Origin: Flaviaestuariibacter sp. | GTDB taxonomy: Bacteria > Bacteroidota > Bacteroidia > Chitinophagales > Chitinophagaceae | NCBI GenBank assembly: GCA_028288515.1 | Contig: JAQBNP010000195.1 | Coordinates: 1 to 40,018 of the forward strand | Length of the DNA: 40,018 nt | Reading direction: 5' to 3' | In this document: piece by piece, positions 33,119 to 40,018 of the stretch | How positions within the stretch are numbered: position 1 is the first letter of the stretch | Layout: each line of letters begins with the position of its first letter | The notes under the pieces: generated by a model | Seen by the model: only the letters and a program-made list of their open reading frames with translations | The model's database searches: none | What the model was told of the DNA's origin: nothing | Made by a program: the position numbers and the translations under genes

Positions 33119-34125
33119 GTAAGGTCCTTTGCTTCGGTGAGCTCCTGCTGCGGTTTTCGCCGCAATTGAACGGCTCCTGGATCGACCAGGCTTCGATGCC
33201 CGTCTTTGTCGGCGGGGCCGAGCTCAACACCGCAACGGCCCTGGCCCGCTGGGGGATTGAGGCATCTTATGGAACGGCCTTGCCCGATAATTATTTGGCG
33301 CACGAGATCGTCGATGAGATCAGGAGGCGCGGTGTCGACCCGTCACCCATCCGCTTTTCAGGCGATCGTGTCGGAACCTATTACCTGCCACAAGGCGCTG
33401 ACCTCAAAGCCGCCGGCGTCATCTACGACCGCGCGCATTCTTCTTTTGCGAGCCTCAAGCCGGGCCAGATCGACTGGCCGCAGGTGTTCGCAGGGGTGAG
33501 CTGGTTTCATTTCAGTGCCATCAGCCCGGCATTGAACCAGGACGCGGCACTTGTCTGCGCTGAAGCGCTGCAGGAAGCGACGCGACGCGGGATCTTTGTT
33601 TCCGTGGATCTCAATTACCGCGCAAAGCTGTGGCAGTATGGGGTTGAGCCAAGCGACGTCTTGCCCGCTCTCGTCGATCATTGCGACCTCGTGATGGGCA
33701 ACCTGTGGGCTGTGGAAAAGATGCTGGGCATTGCCCTTCCGGACCTGGGCGATGCAACGACGGAGGACTATGTGCAGGCTGCGGGCCGGTCAGCGGCCGC
33801 CGTAACGGCTGCCTTCCCGAAGTGTAAGCAAGTGGCATATACGTTCCGGTTCGACCGGGATGGCGGCATCGATTATTTCGCCTCCCTGTACAAGCACGGT
33901 CATCTGTATCTTTCCGCAACGCACCGTGCGGAGAGCATCGTTGATAAAGTAGGGAGTGGAGACTGCTTCATGGGCGGCCTGGTCTATGGAAATGTGAGTG
34001 GGCTGTCAGCCCAGGAAACGATCGACTTTGCGGCCTCTGCGGCCGTCAACAAATTATTCATCAAAGGCGACGCTACAACAGCGGGCGTCGAGGAAATACG
34101 GAAAGGATATCCCAGCTATGCATAA
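33115..34125 (+). CDS. kdgK: 2-keto-3-deoxygluconate kinase, PfkB family
   Basis: A 336-residue PfkB-type sugar kinase. N-terminal FGELLLRFSP and VGGAELNTATALARWG are the substrate-side motifs; KVGSGDCFMGGLVYG is the C-terminal signature with the catalytic Asp. The sequence and its place between uronate isomerase and KDPG aldolase make it 2-keto-3-deoxygluconate kinase, producing KDPG with ATP. PfkB kinases can be hard to assign by sequence alone, so the neighbours carry much of the weight. Its start overlaps the uxaC stop (ATGA), and the eda start lies within its last eight bases. Confidence 0.92.
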   Translation: MSKVLCFGELLLRFSPQLNGSWIDQASMPVFVGGAELNTATALARWGIEASYGTALPDNYLAHEIVDEIRRRGVDPSPIRFSGDRVGTYYLPQGADLKAAGVIYDRAHSSFASLKPGQIDWPQVFAGVSWFHFSAISPALNQDAALVCAEALQEATRRGIFVSVDLNYRAKLWQYGVEPSDVLPALVDHCDLVMGNLWAVEKMLGIALPDLGDATTEDYVQAAGRSAAAVTAAFPKCKQVAYTFRFDRDGGIDYFASLYKHGHLYLSATHRAESIVDKVGSGDCFMGGLVYGNVSGLSAQETIDFAASAAVNKLFIKGDATTAGVEEIRKGYPSYA

Positions 34126-34786
34126 GAAAGACCAGGCCCTGCGCGTTTTGGAGGAGCAAAAGCTGCTGCCTTTGTTTTATCATGACGATGCCGCCGTAAG
34201 CGTTTCGGTGCTACGCGCACTTTACGAGGCCGGCATACGTACGGTTGAATACACGAATCGGGGGGACGCAGCCCTTTCCAATTTTGCCGTGCTGAGAAAA
34301 GAGGTTGATGCAGGCATGCCCGGGCTTCTGTTGGGAATCGGAACGATCAAGAACGAAGCGCAGGCCCGCAGCTATATCGATGCCGGCGCAGACTATATCG
34401 TTTGCCCGTCCACACACCCCGGCGTTGCCGCTGTCACGCATGAGGCAGGCCTGCTGTGGATACCGGGATGCATGACACCCACCGAAATAGCGGCAGCCGA
34501 GAACGCAGGCGCCGCTCTTGTCAAAATATTTCCCGGTAACCTGCTTGGGCCTTCCTATATCAGCTCCGTGAAGGACCTGTTCCCCGGCCTGCGATTCATG
34601 CCGACCGGCGGAGTCGAGGCTGAGGAAAGCAACCTGAAAGGCTGGTTCGGCGCCGGTGTGGTGGCTGTGGGCATGGGCAGTAAGCTGATCACAAAATCGG
34701 TTGTGGAGAAGCGTGACTGGACGGCGCTGCGCGATCTTACTTCGACAGCCCTGGAACTGGTGCGGCGTGCCGCCAAGACCGAATGA
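34118..34786 (+). CDS. eda: KDPG/KHG aldolase
   Basis: A 222-residue class I aldolase that splits 2-keto-3-deoxy-6-phosphogluconate into pyruvate and glyceraldehyde 3-phosphate. The start at 34118 overlaps the kdgK stop by eight bases; an in-frame upstream extension exists but would run through kdgK. Catalytic residues visible are Glu44 (TVEYTNRG) and the Schiff-base Lys136 (LVKIFPGNLLG). GIGTIKNEAQA, YIVCPSTHPGV and MPTGGVEAEESNLKGWFGAG are the family phosphate- and substrate-site stretches. The VEYTNRG variant (in place of VEVTLRT) is common in Bacteroidota members. It completes the pathway to central metabolism. Confidence 0.95.
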   Translation: MHKKDQALRVLEEQKLLPLFYHDDAAVSVSVLRALYEAGIRTVEYTNRGDAALSNFAVLRKEVDAGMPGLLLGIGTIKNEAQARSYIDAGADYIVCPSTHPGVAAVTHEAGLLWIPGCMTPTEIAAAENAGAALVKIFPGNLLGPSYISSVKDLFPGLRFMPTGGVEAEESNLKGWFGAGVVAVGMGSKLITKSVVEKRDWTALRDLTSTALELVRRAAKTE

Positions 34787-34818
34787 TCCTGGAAACAGGC
34801 AACGATTAAAACCTTGTT

Positions 34819-36240
34819 ATGATTGCTTCTGAAATGACTTCCCCTGCATCCGCCACGTCAAGCGATTCCCGCCTGGGAGGACCGGTTGGCAATTACCGTT
34901 GGACGATCTGCGCTCTCCTGTTTTTTGCAACTACGGTCAACTACCTTGACCGGCAGGTACTGAGCCTTCTTGCGCCCAGTCTCTCGAAGGAGTTCAACTG
35001 GAGTAATACGGATTATGCCAATATCACGGCGATCTTCCAGTTCGTGTATGCCATCTCGATGCTGTTCGCCGGCCGGTTCATCGATAAGCTGGGTACAAAG
35101 AAGGGCTTTGTTCTCGCCATCGTGATCTGGTCGCTCGGCGCGATCATGCACGCCTACTCGCTTCCCGTGGGCACCGCTGTTTCTCACTTCCTCGGCTGGA
35201 TCGGTATGGCGGCGATCCCGGTTTCGATCATTGGCTTCATGGTATCCCGGGGCGTGCTTGCTGTGGGTGAGTCCGGGAATTTCCCCGCCGCGATCAAAGC
35301 CACGGCGGAATACTTTCCGAAAAAAGAGCGCTCACTGGCGACAGGTATCTTTAATTCCGGGTCGAACGTTGGTGCCATCCTCGCACCACTCACGGTTCCC
35401 TGGATCGCCTTGAACTGGGGGTGGCAGGCGGCTTTTCTGATCATTGGAGCGATCGGCTTCGTCTGGCTGATCTTCTGGCTGCTGCTCTACAAGCGCCCAA
35501 CGCAACAGAAGCGCCTGTCGGCAACCGAGCTGGCTTATATCAACAGTGACAGCCACGATACAATCACGGTTGCCGAGCAGCCCGGAACGAAAGGAAAAGT
35601 GCCCTGGTTCCGGCTGCTTGGCTATCGGCAGACATGGGCCTTCGTGTTCGGAAAATTCATGACCGACGGCGTCTGGTGGTTCTTTCTTTTCTGGCTTCCG
35701 AAATACCTCGATGCGCAGTATGGAATGACAGGTACGGCGATCACGATACCGCTGGCTGTCCTGTACAGCATGACTATGTTCGGCAGCATCGGCGGGGGCT
35801 GGTTCCCGGTCTACTTTATTAAGAAAGGATACACACCTTACGACGGCCGCATGAAAGCAATGCTGATCATTGCCCTGTTCCCGTTGGTTGTTCTTCTGGC
35901 GCAACCGCTGGGTGGCTCGAGCTTCTGGATCCCGGTGTTACTCATTGGTGTAGGTGCTTCTGCGCACCAGGCCTGGTCCGCTAATATCTTTACGACGGTC
36001 TCCGATATGTTCCCCAAAAAAGCAGTTGGCTCGGTCATCGGCATCGGGGGCATGGCGGGCGGACTCGGTGGTGTTCTCATCTCGAAGGTAGGCGGCGCCC
36101 TGTTCGATCATTACAAGGCGCTCGGTCATATACAGACCGGGTACAGCATCATGTTTGCTGTGTGCGCTCTCGCCTACCTGGTTGCCTGGGTCGTGATGAA
36201 GAGCCTCGTTCCGCACTACCGGCCGATCACGGACCTGTAA
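34819..36240 (+). CDS. exuT: MFS hexuronate transporter, ExuT-like
   Basis: A 473-residue major-facilitator protein of the anion:cation symporter family, with about 12 membrane segments. The start of helix 1 has TTVNYLDRQVLSLLAPSL, almost the ExuT signature; FAGRFIDKLGTKKG is MFS motif A; GVLAVGESGNFPAAIKATAEYFPKKERSLATGIFNSGSNVG is typical of the hexuronate group. It should carry galacturonate (and perhaps glucuronate) from the periplasm to the cytoplasm. It lies 32 bp after eda in the same direction. A hydrophilic N-terminus of about 25 residues precedes helix 1; ATG codons at 34819 and 34834 are both possible starts. Confidence 0.92.
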   Translation: MIASEMTSPASATSSDSRLGGPVGNYRWTICALLFFATTVNYLDRQVLSLLAPSLSKEFNWSNTDYANITAIFQFVYAISMLFAGRFIDKLGTKKGFVLAIVIWSLGAIMHAYSLPVGTAVSHFLGWIGMAAIPVSIIGFMVSRGVLAVGESGNFPAAIKATAEYFPKKERSLATGIFNSGSNVGAILAPLTVPWIALNWGWQAAFLIIGAIGFVWLIFWLLLYKRPTQQKRLSATELAYINSDSHDTITVAEQPGTKGKVPWFRLLGYRQTWAFVFGKFMTDGVWWFFLFWLPKYLDAQYGMTGTAITIPLAVLYSMTMFGSIGGGWFPVYFIKKGYTPYDGRMKAMLIIALFPLVVLLAQPLGGSSFWIPVLLIGVGASAHQAWSANIFTTVSDMFPKKAVGSVIGIGGMAGGLGGVLISKVGGALFDHYKALGHIQTGYSIMFAVCALAYLVAWVVMKSLVPHYRPITDL

Positions 36241-36259
36241 CGCCGGGATTGAACATTCT

Positions 36260-36267
36260 TATCTTTG
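36260..36267 (+). promoter_or_regulatory. TATCTTTG, possible -7 promoter element for kduI
   Basis: A perfect TANNTTTG match in the 68-bp gap between the hexuronate transporter and kduI, about 42 bp before the kduI ATG. No TTTG is found at the matching -33 position, which falls in the end of the transporter gene, so the element is only suggestive. It lacks the AACG operator block found before susC and GH28. Confidence 0.4.
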
Positions 36268-36308
36268 CGCGACATTCAGATGAATTCGGACTAAATTCTC
36301 TCCCATCA

Positions 36309-37139
36309 ATGAAGACCCTTTACAGCGTACATCCCGAAGATTTCAAAGCATACCAGACCGAACGTATCCGCGAGCGCTTCCTTCTCGATTCACTAGTAAA
36401 GCCGGGCGGTGCGGAATTCGTTTATACACATTACGATCGCATGATTGTCGGCGCTGCAAGCCCGTCGTCATCGGAGGTGATCCTGGAAAACGACGAGGCG
36501 CTGAAAGCTGCGTCATTCCTGGAACGCAGGGAAATGGGCGTGATCAACGTCGGCGCAGGCGGAACCATCCGCGTGGGCGACAGGTCTTTTGCGCTTGACA
36601 AGCTCGACTGCCTCTACATCGGCAGGGGCGAAACCGATATTTCTTTCTCGAGTAACGATGCTTCACAACCGGCCGTCTTCTTCATCCTGTCGGCGCCGGC
36701 ACATGCCACTTACCCGACCTCCCTTCTAAAGGCGGCCGATGCGACCCCCGCCGCACTCGGCTCCAAAGAGACAAGCAACGAGCGCACCATCTACAAGTAT
36801 ATCCACAAGGACGGCATTCAAAGCTGTCAACTGGTCATGGGGCTCACCATCCTGCAGCCCGGCAGCGTCTGGAACACGATGCCGCCACACACGCACGACC
36901 GGCGCATGGAAGCCTATTTTTATTTCGATGTGCCTGAAACCGGCGCAGTCTTTCACTACATGGGCCAGCCCGGCGAGACGCGTCATGTACTCGTCAAGAA
37001 TTACGATGCCGTGGTGTCACCTCCCTGGAGCATACATGCGGGCAGCGGCACATCCAACTATGGCTTTATCTGGGGAATGGCCGGCGAGAACATGGCCTTC
37101 ACGGACATGGATGCGATCGACATCCGGCACCTTCGCTAA
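36309..37139 (+). CDS. kduI: 5-keto-4-deoxyuronate isomerase
   Basis: A 276-residue cupin-fold KduI, which isomerises 5-keto-4-deoxyuronate (formed spontaneously from unsaturated galacturonate) to 3-deoxy-glycero-2,5-hexodiulosonate. The ATG at 36309 gives the standard N-terminus (MKTLYSVHPEDFKAYQTERIRERFLL); a longer in-frame start would run into the transporter gene. Zinc ligands are in place: His194, His196 and Glu201 in PPHTHDRRMEAYFYFD, and His243 in WSIHAGSG. The length is that of the family. The next enzyme, KduD, usually beside kduI, is not in this window. The end faces a minus-strand kinase gene across 32 bp with no terminator visible. Confidence 0.96.
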   Translation: MKTLYSVHPEDFKAYQTERIRERFLLDSLVKPGGAEFVYTHYDRMIVGAASPSSSEVILENDEALKAASFLERREMGVINVGAGGTIRVGDRSFALDKLDCLYIGRGETDISFSSNDASQPAVFFILSAPAHATYPTSLLKAADATPAALGSKETSNERTIYKYIHKDGIQSCQLVMGLTILQPGSVWNTMPPHTHDRRMEAYFYFDVPETGAVFHYMGQPGETRHVLVKNYDAVVSPPWSIHAGSGTSNYGFIWGMAGENMAFTDMDAIDIRHLR

Positions 37140-37171
37140 CGACATACAGCAACCGCATATGAACGGGCATC

Positions 37172-38503
37172 TTAGTGATCCAGCGTGATGCTGAACGCGG
37201 TTCCGCGGCCCTCCACGGACTGTACCTGCAGGTTGCCGCGGTGCAGCATCACGATCTGCTTGCAGAGGCTCAAACCGATGCCGCTTCCGCTTTTCTTCGT
37301 GCTGAAAAAGGGAATGAAGATCTTGTCCAACACCTCCTCAGGAATACCAGGGCCGTTGTCGGCCACCTTGAGTACGATTTTCTGGTTGGGCAGCTGCTCG
37401 GCCGACAGCACGATGCGCGGCTCATGGACATCTTTCACTGCCTCCATCGCATTGACAATGAGGTTGATCAGCACCTGCTCCATCAGGCTCGAATCGGCTT
37501 CCACAAAGAGGTCTGTATCGCGGAGGATGATCTCCAGGTCCACGCCTTTTTGCTCGAACGTCGGCAGCATCAGCTGGTTGAGATTTCCGAACAACTCGCG
37601 GATAAAGACCTTCTGCTTGTTGAGTGTGGTGATCTTATTGAGGTTGCGGTAGGTCTCGGCAAACTTGAGGAGCCCTTCGCTACGCCGCTTGATCGTGTCG
37701 ATGCCCAGCTCGAGGTCCTCGAAGGTGGACTCGTCTTTTTGGGCCAGCCGGTTCTTGAGCGTTTCGGCGAGAGAGGAGATGGGTGCAATGGAATTCATGA
37801 TCTCGTGCGTCATAACGCTCAGGAGCTTTTGCCACGCGCGCGATTCGGTTTCGTCCAGTGCTTCATTGACATTCTGGAAGGCGATGAGCTTGTATACCTT
37901 GTTGTCGGTTTGGAATGCCGTGGCCGACAGCAGCACTTTAAAGAATGATTTCTCCAGGTGTGCGGTGGCGATTCTTGATTCACCTGCGCGCAACGTCCGG
38001 ATCTCTTCATACAGCAGCCTGTCGCGTTTCTCGAGAGATTGTACGGTTTTGAGATAGGGAAGCTGCAGCATGCGCTTCAGCGAATCGTTCATCCACACAA
38101 CGGAGCCGCTTTCCACCTCGAAGGAAAGGATGCCGGTATCGACCAGCTCGAGGATCTTTTGGAGGTATTGGTACTGTGTCTCTTTTTCCTTGCTGATTAC
38201 CTTGAAGGTCGTATTGATCTCGTTGAACCCTTTGCGAAGTGATTGCAGGTCGGACGGGGCATGCTTCACATCAAAGTAGCGGGAGAAGTCCCTGTAATGA
38301 ACGGCTTCCACGAACTGGTTCAGCTCCTCCTGTGTTTTGTTCTGGAACCTGATGAACTCGATCAGCTGCCAGCACACGAGCGGTGCCAACAGGGCCAGGT
38401 AAAGCGCCCAGCCCTTCACAAGGAAAAAGGACGCGGCGGCAAGCACAAGAAACAGGGCGAGCACGCGCAGCAGGAGCCGTGACTGGAACGTGTTAAATGT
38501 CAT
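37172..38503 (-). CDS. NtrB-type sensor histidine kinase
   Basis: A 443-residue membrane histidine kinase. I choose the ATG at 38503 (MTFNTFQSRLLL); a longer in-frame start would extend deeper into the regulator gene. Two membrane segments lie at about residues 8-50 (VLALFLVLAAASFFLV and LYLALLAPLVCWQLIEF), followed by a HAMP-like or coiled segment, a PAS-like domain (about 110-200, GILSFEVESGSVVWMNDSLKRML), the dimerisation/phosphoacceptor H-box (LLSVMTHEIMNSIAPI), N-box (LINLIVNAMEAV), G1 (DNGPGIP) and G2 (GSGIGLSLCKQIV). There is almost no periplasmic loop, so the signal is probably intracellular or in the membrane. It overlaps the response regulator gene by 11 bases, so the two are a pair. 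The controlled genes are unknown. Confidence 0.92.
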   Translation of the reverse strand: MTFNTFQSRLLLRVLALFLVLAAASFFLVKGWALYLALLAPLVCWQLIEFIRFQNKTQEELNQFVEAVHYRDFSRYFDVKHAPSDLQSLRKGFNEINTTFKVISKEKETQYQYLQKILELVDTGILSFEVESGSVVWMNDSLKRMLQLPYLKTVQSLEKRDRLLYEEIRTLRAGESRIATAHLEKSFFKVLLSATAFQTDNKVYKLIAFQNVNEALDETESRAWQKLLSVMTHEIMNSIAPISSLAETLKNRLAQKDESTFEDLELGIDTIKRRSEGLLKFAETYRNLNKITTLNKQKVFIRELFGNLNQLMLPTFEQKGVDLEIILRDTDLFVEADSSLMEQVLINLIVNAMEAVKDVHEPRIVLSAEQLPNQKIVLKVADNGPGIPEEVLDKIFIPFFSTKKSGSGIGLSLCKQIVMLHRGNLQVQSVEGRGTAFSITLDH

Positions 38504-39851
38504 ATTTGTTAAGGCGGCGATACAATGCCGTTCTGGTGATGCCAAGCTCCTTGGCAGCCTTCGATATATTTCCGTTATGCTTTTCGATCACGCGCAGGAT
38601 CGTATTCTTCTCAAGCGTGCCGAGGTTCGTATGCACGACCTCCTCCATGACCGTGGCCGTTTCGATCGGAGAGAAGATGATATCGCGGCCGCTCAGGACG
38701 GGTCCATCAGCCATGATAACGGCACGCTCGATGCTGTACTGCAGCTCGCGGACATTGCCGGGGTAATGATAGTTGAGAAGCTTTTCCACTGCCTTCTCAT
38801 CGAGCTCCAGTGCGGGTTTCAGGTATTTATTGCTGTACACTTTCGCGTAGTGCCGCGCGAGCAGAAGGATGTCCCTGCCGCGTTTACGAAGGGGGGGGAG
38901 CACGATCTCCACCGTATTGATCCGGTACACGAGGTCCTTGCGAAACCGTGACTCATTCGCCAGTTCCGCGAGCGGAATATTGGTCGCGCAGACCAGGCGG
39001 ATATCGATCGGATGCGGCTCATTGGTGCCGAGACGCGTTACCTGTCGGTTCTGCAGCACCGTGAGCAGCTTGGCTTGCTGGTGCAGTGAAATATTACCGA
39101 TCTCGTCGAGGAACAGGGTGCCGGTGTTGGCGGATTCAAAGCGTCCGGTGCGGTCCTCGCGGGCATCCGTAAACGCTCCCTTGCGGTGCCCGAACAACTC
39201 GCTTTCAAAGAGAGATTCGGTCAGGGCGCCGACATCCACCTTTACAAACGGGCGGCTTGCCCTGTTCGAGAATTGATGGATGGCACGGGCGATCAGCTCC
39301 TTGCCGGTTCCGTTCTCGCCGAGGATCAGGATGTTGGCGTCGGTGGGCGCGATCTTGCGGATCTTGTAAAAGATGTCCTGCATGGGCTCCGATTCTCCCA
39401 GCAGCTCGGTATCGAAGATCGATGAGGCATTGTCGGCAGGATCGGGGGCGCCCTTTGATGTCTTGCGCTTCACGGCTTCCTTTACAGTTGCCAGGAGACG
39501 GTCGTTATGCCACGGCTTGACCATGAAATCGAACGCGCCTTCTTTGAGGGACCGGATCGCAAGATCGATGTCGCCATAAGCGGTGATCATGATCACGGCG
39601 GCCCGCGACTTGAATTCTTCCTTGATCTTTTTCAGCCAGAAAATGCCTTCGTTGCCCGTGTTGATCGAGCTGTTGAAATTCATATCAAGGAGGATCAGGT
39701 CGAATTCCTGCCTGGCAAGAATGGACCTGATGTTCTCGGGATTCTTTTCAGTGACGATCTCCTTGACCTCCGGCCGCAGCAGCAGGCGAACGGCGGTCAG
39801 CACATCGACATCATCGTCAATTACAAGAATGGAAGCAGTTTTAAGCGACAT
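38493..39851 (-). CDS. NtrC-type sigma-54-dependent response regulator
   Basis: A 452-residue three-domain regulator. Receiver 1-125 with acidic pocket IDDD (12-14) and phosphoacceptor Asp56 (LILLDMNF), followed by the Bacteroidota-style insertion NSSINTGNEG. AAA+ sigma-54 activation domain about 148-380 with Walker A GENGTGKE, the sigma-54 contact loop as GAFTDA instead of GAFTGA, Walker B GTLFLDEIG and the arginine-finger region RFRKDLVYR. A Fis-type helix-turn-helix closes the protein (NISKAAKELGITRTALYRRLNKYDI). It is transcribed first, with the kinase gene overlapping its end. It points away from the pectin genes and there is no reason to link it to them. Confidence 0.95.
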   Translation of the reverse strand: MSLKTASILVIDDDVDVLTAVRLLLRPEVKEIVTEKNPENIRSILARQEFDLILLDMNFNSSINTGNEGIFWLKKIKEEFKSRAAVIMITAYGDIDLAIRSLKEGAFDFMVKPWHNDRLLATVKEAVKRKTSKGAPDPADNASSIFDTELLGESEPMQDIFYKIRKIAPTDANILILGENGTGKELIARAIHQFSNRASRPFVKVDVGALTESLFESELFGHRKGAFTDAREDRTGRFESANTGTLFLDEIGNISLHQQAKLLTVLQNRQVTRLGTNEPHPIDIRLVCATNIPLAELANESRFRKDLVYRINTVEIVLPPLRKRGRDILLLARHYAKVYSNKYLKPALELDEKAVEKLLNYHYPGNVRELQYSIERAVIMADGPVLSGRDIIFSPIETATVMEEVVHTNLGTLEKNTILRVIEKHNGNISKAAKELGITRTALYRRLNKYDI

Positions 39852-40018
39852 GGTTTGATTCGTTCTGGCTCAACGAAGCTAAGAATAATGCCAGTCCCGC
39901 AACGGGTTGAAAATGAGTTGCTCACCTCAAGCCCATGACCCGGCATCCTGTATCGAAACCGGACAGTTTTTGTTCGTATGCGAACAAGTTCGTACGTGCC
40001 GTTTTTTCTAAAGGATTG
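39852..40018. other. Region upstream of the response regulator with an 18-bp palindrome
   Basis: No open reading frame of note is seen in these 167 bases. They include TTGTTCG-TATG-CGAACAA (39970-39987), a perfect inverted repeat with 7-bp arms, followed by a second related TTCGTACG. It may be an operator for the response-regulator gene or for a gene beyond the window edge. No good sigma-54 element with GG-N10-GC spacing was found on the minus strand. Confidence 0.45.

Noticed and set aside
36162-36308. Upstream extension of kduI into the transporter gene
   Set aside because: The extra N-terminus lies over the end of the transporter gene, does not resemble KduI, and the ATG at 36309 gives the family's usual N-terminus and length.
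39852-39910. Possible sigma-54 promoter for the response regulator (TGGCATTATTCTTAGC on the minus strand)
   Set aside because: The GG and GC elements are 11 bp apart instead of 10 and the TTGC half is poorly matched.
1-40018. tRNA or rRNA genes, insertion sequences, integrases or phage genes
   Set aside because: Reading through the few intergenic gaps and the gene list, I found no such sequences; the window is almost fully filled by the genes given.

Overview
The window looks like a chromosomal piece of a Bacteroidota bacterium, probably of the Chitinophagaceae type, with unusually high GC for that phylum. The signs are a SusC/SusD pair, lipoproteins with short Cys-terminated signal peptides, a type IX secretion (T9SS) sorting tail on a giant exoenzyme, a TANNTTTG-like promoter element, and fused or short-spaced uronate genes of the Bacteroidota kind. 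No RNA genes, insertion sequences, phage genes or CRISPR arrays were seen. The genus is not identifiable from the sequence alone.

Almost everything between 380 and 37139 is one pectin utilisation locus. On the left, a LacI-family regulator (minus strand, followed by a truncated SGNH hydrolase) faces the first plus-strand unit: SusC, SusD, a beta-helix lipoprotein, a PL1 pectate lyase lipoprotein, two tandem CE12 acetylesterases, and a 2513-residue secreted protein joining a PL1 lyase and a CE8 pectin methylesterase through nine copies of an Ig-like repeat, ending in a T9SS tail and followed by a strong terminator. A second cluster holds an alpha/beta esterase, a CE8 methylesterase, a Gfo/Idh/MocA oxidoreductase and a GH43 enzyme. 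A third unit starts at about 23690 and carries GH28, GH105 and a divergent CE8-family protein, followed directly by the cytoplasmic uronate pathway (uxaB, uxaA, uxaC, kdgK, eda), a hexuronate MFS transporter and kduI.

The genes form a nearly complete route. Secreted enzymes deacetylate, demethylate and cut pectin; SusCD imports oligomers; periplasmic GH28, GH105 and GH43 release galacturonate and unsaturated uronate; the MFS protein takes monomers into the cytoplasm. Galacturonate goes through UxaC, UxaB and UxaA to 2-keto-3-deoxygluconate, then KdgK and Eda to pyruvate and glyceraldehyde 3-phosphate. Unsaturated uronate enters by KduI, but the next enzyme, KduD, is not in the window.

The most notable non-coding signal is a two-part regulatory block repeated upstream of susC and of the GH28 operon: a 33-bp operator-like part (31 of 33 identical) and a 14-bp promoter-like part (identical), separated by exactly 30 bp both times. 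The second copy is followed by a textbook intrinsic terminator inside the leader, before the GH28 start codon. On the far right, a convergent NtrB/NtrC-type two-component pair appears unrelated to pectin use.
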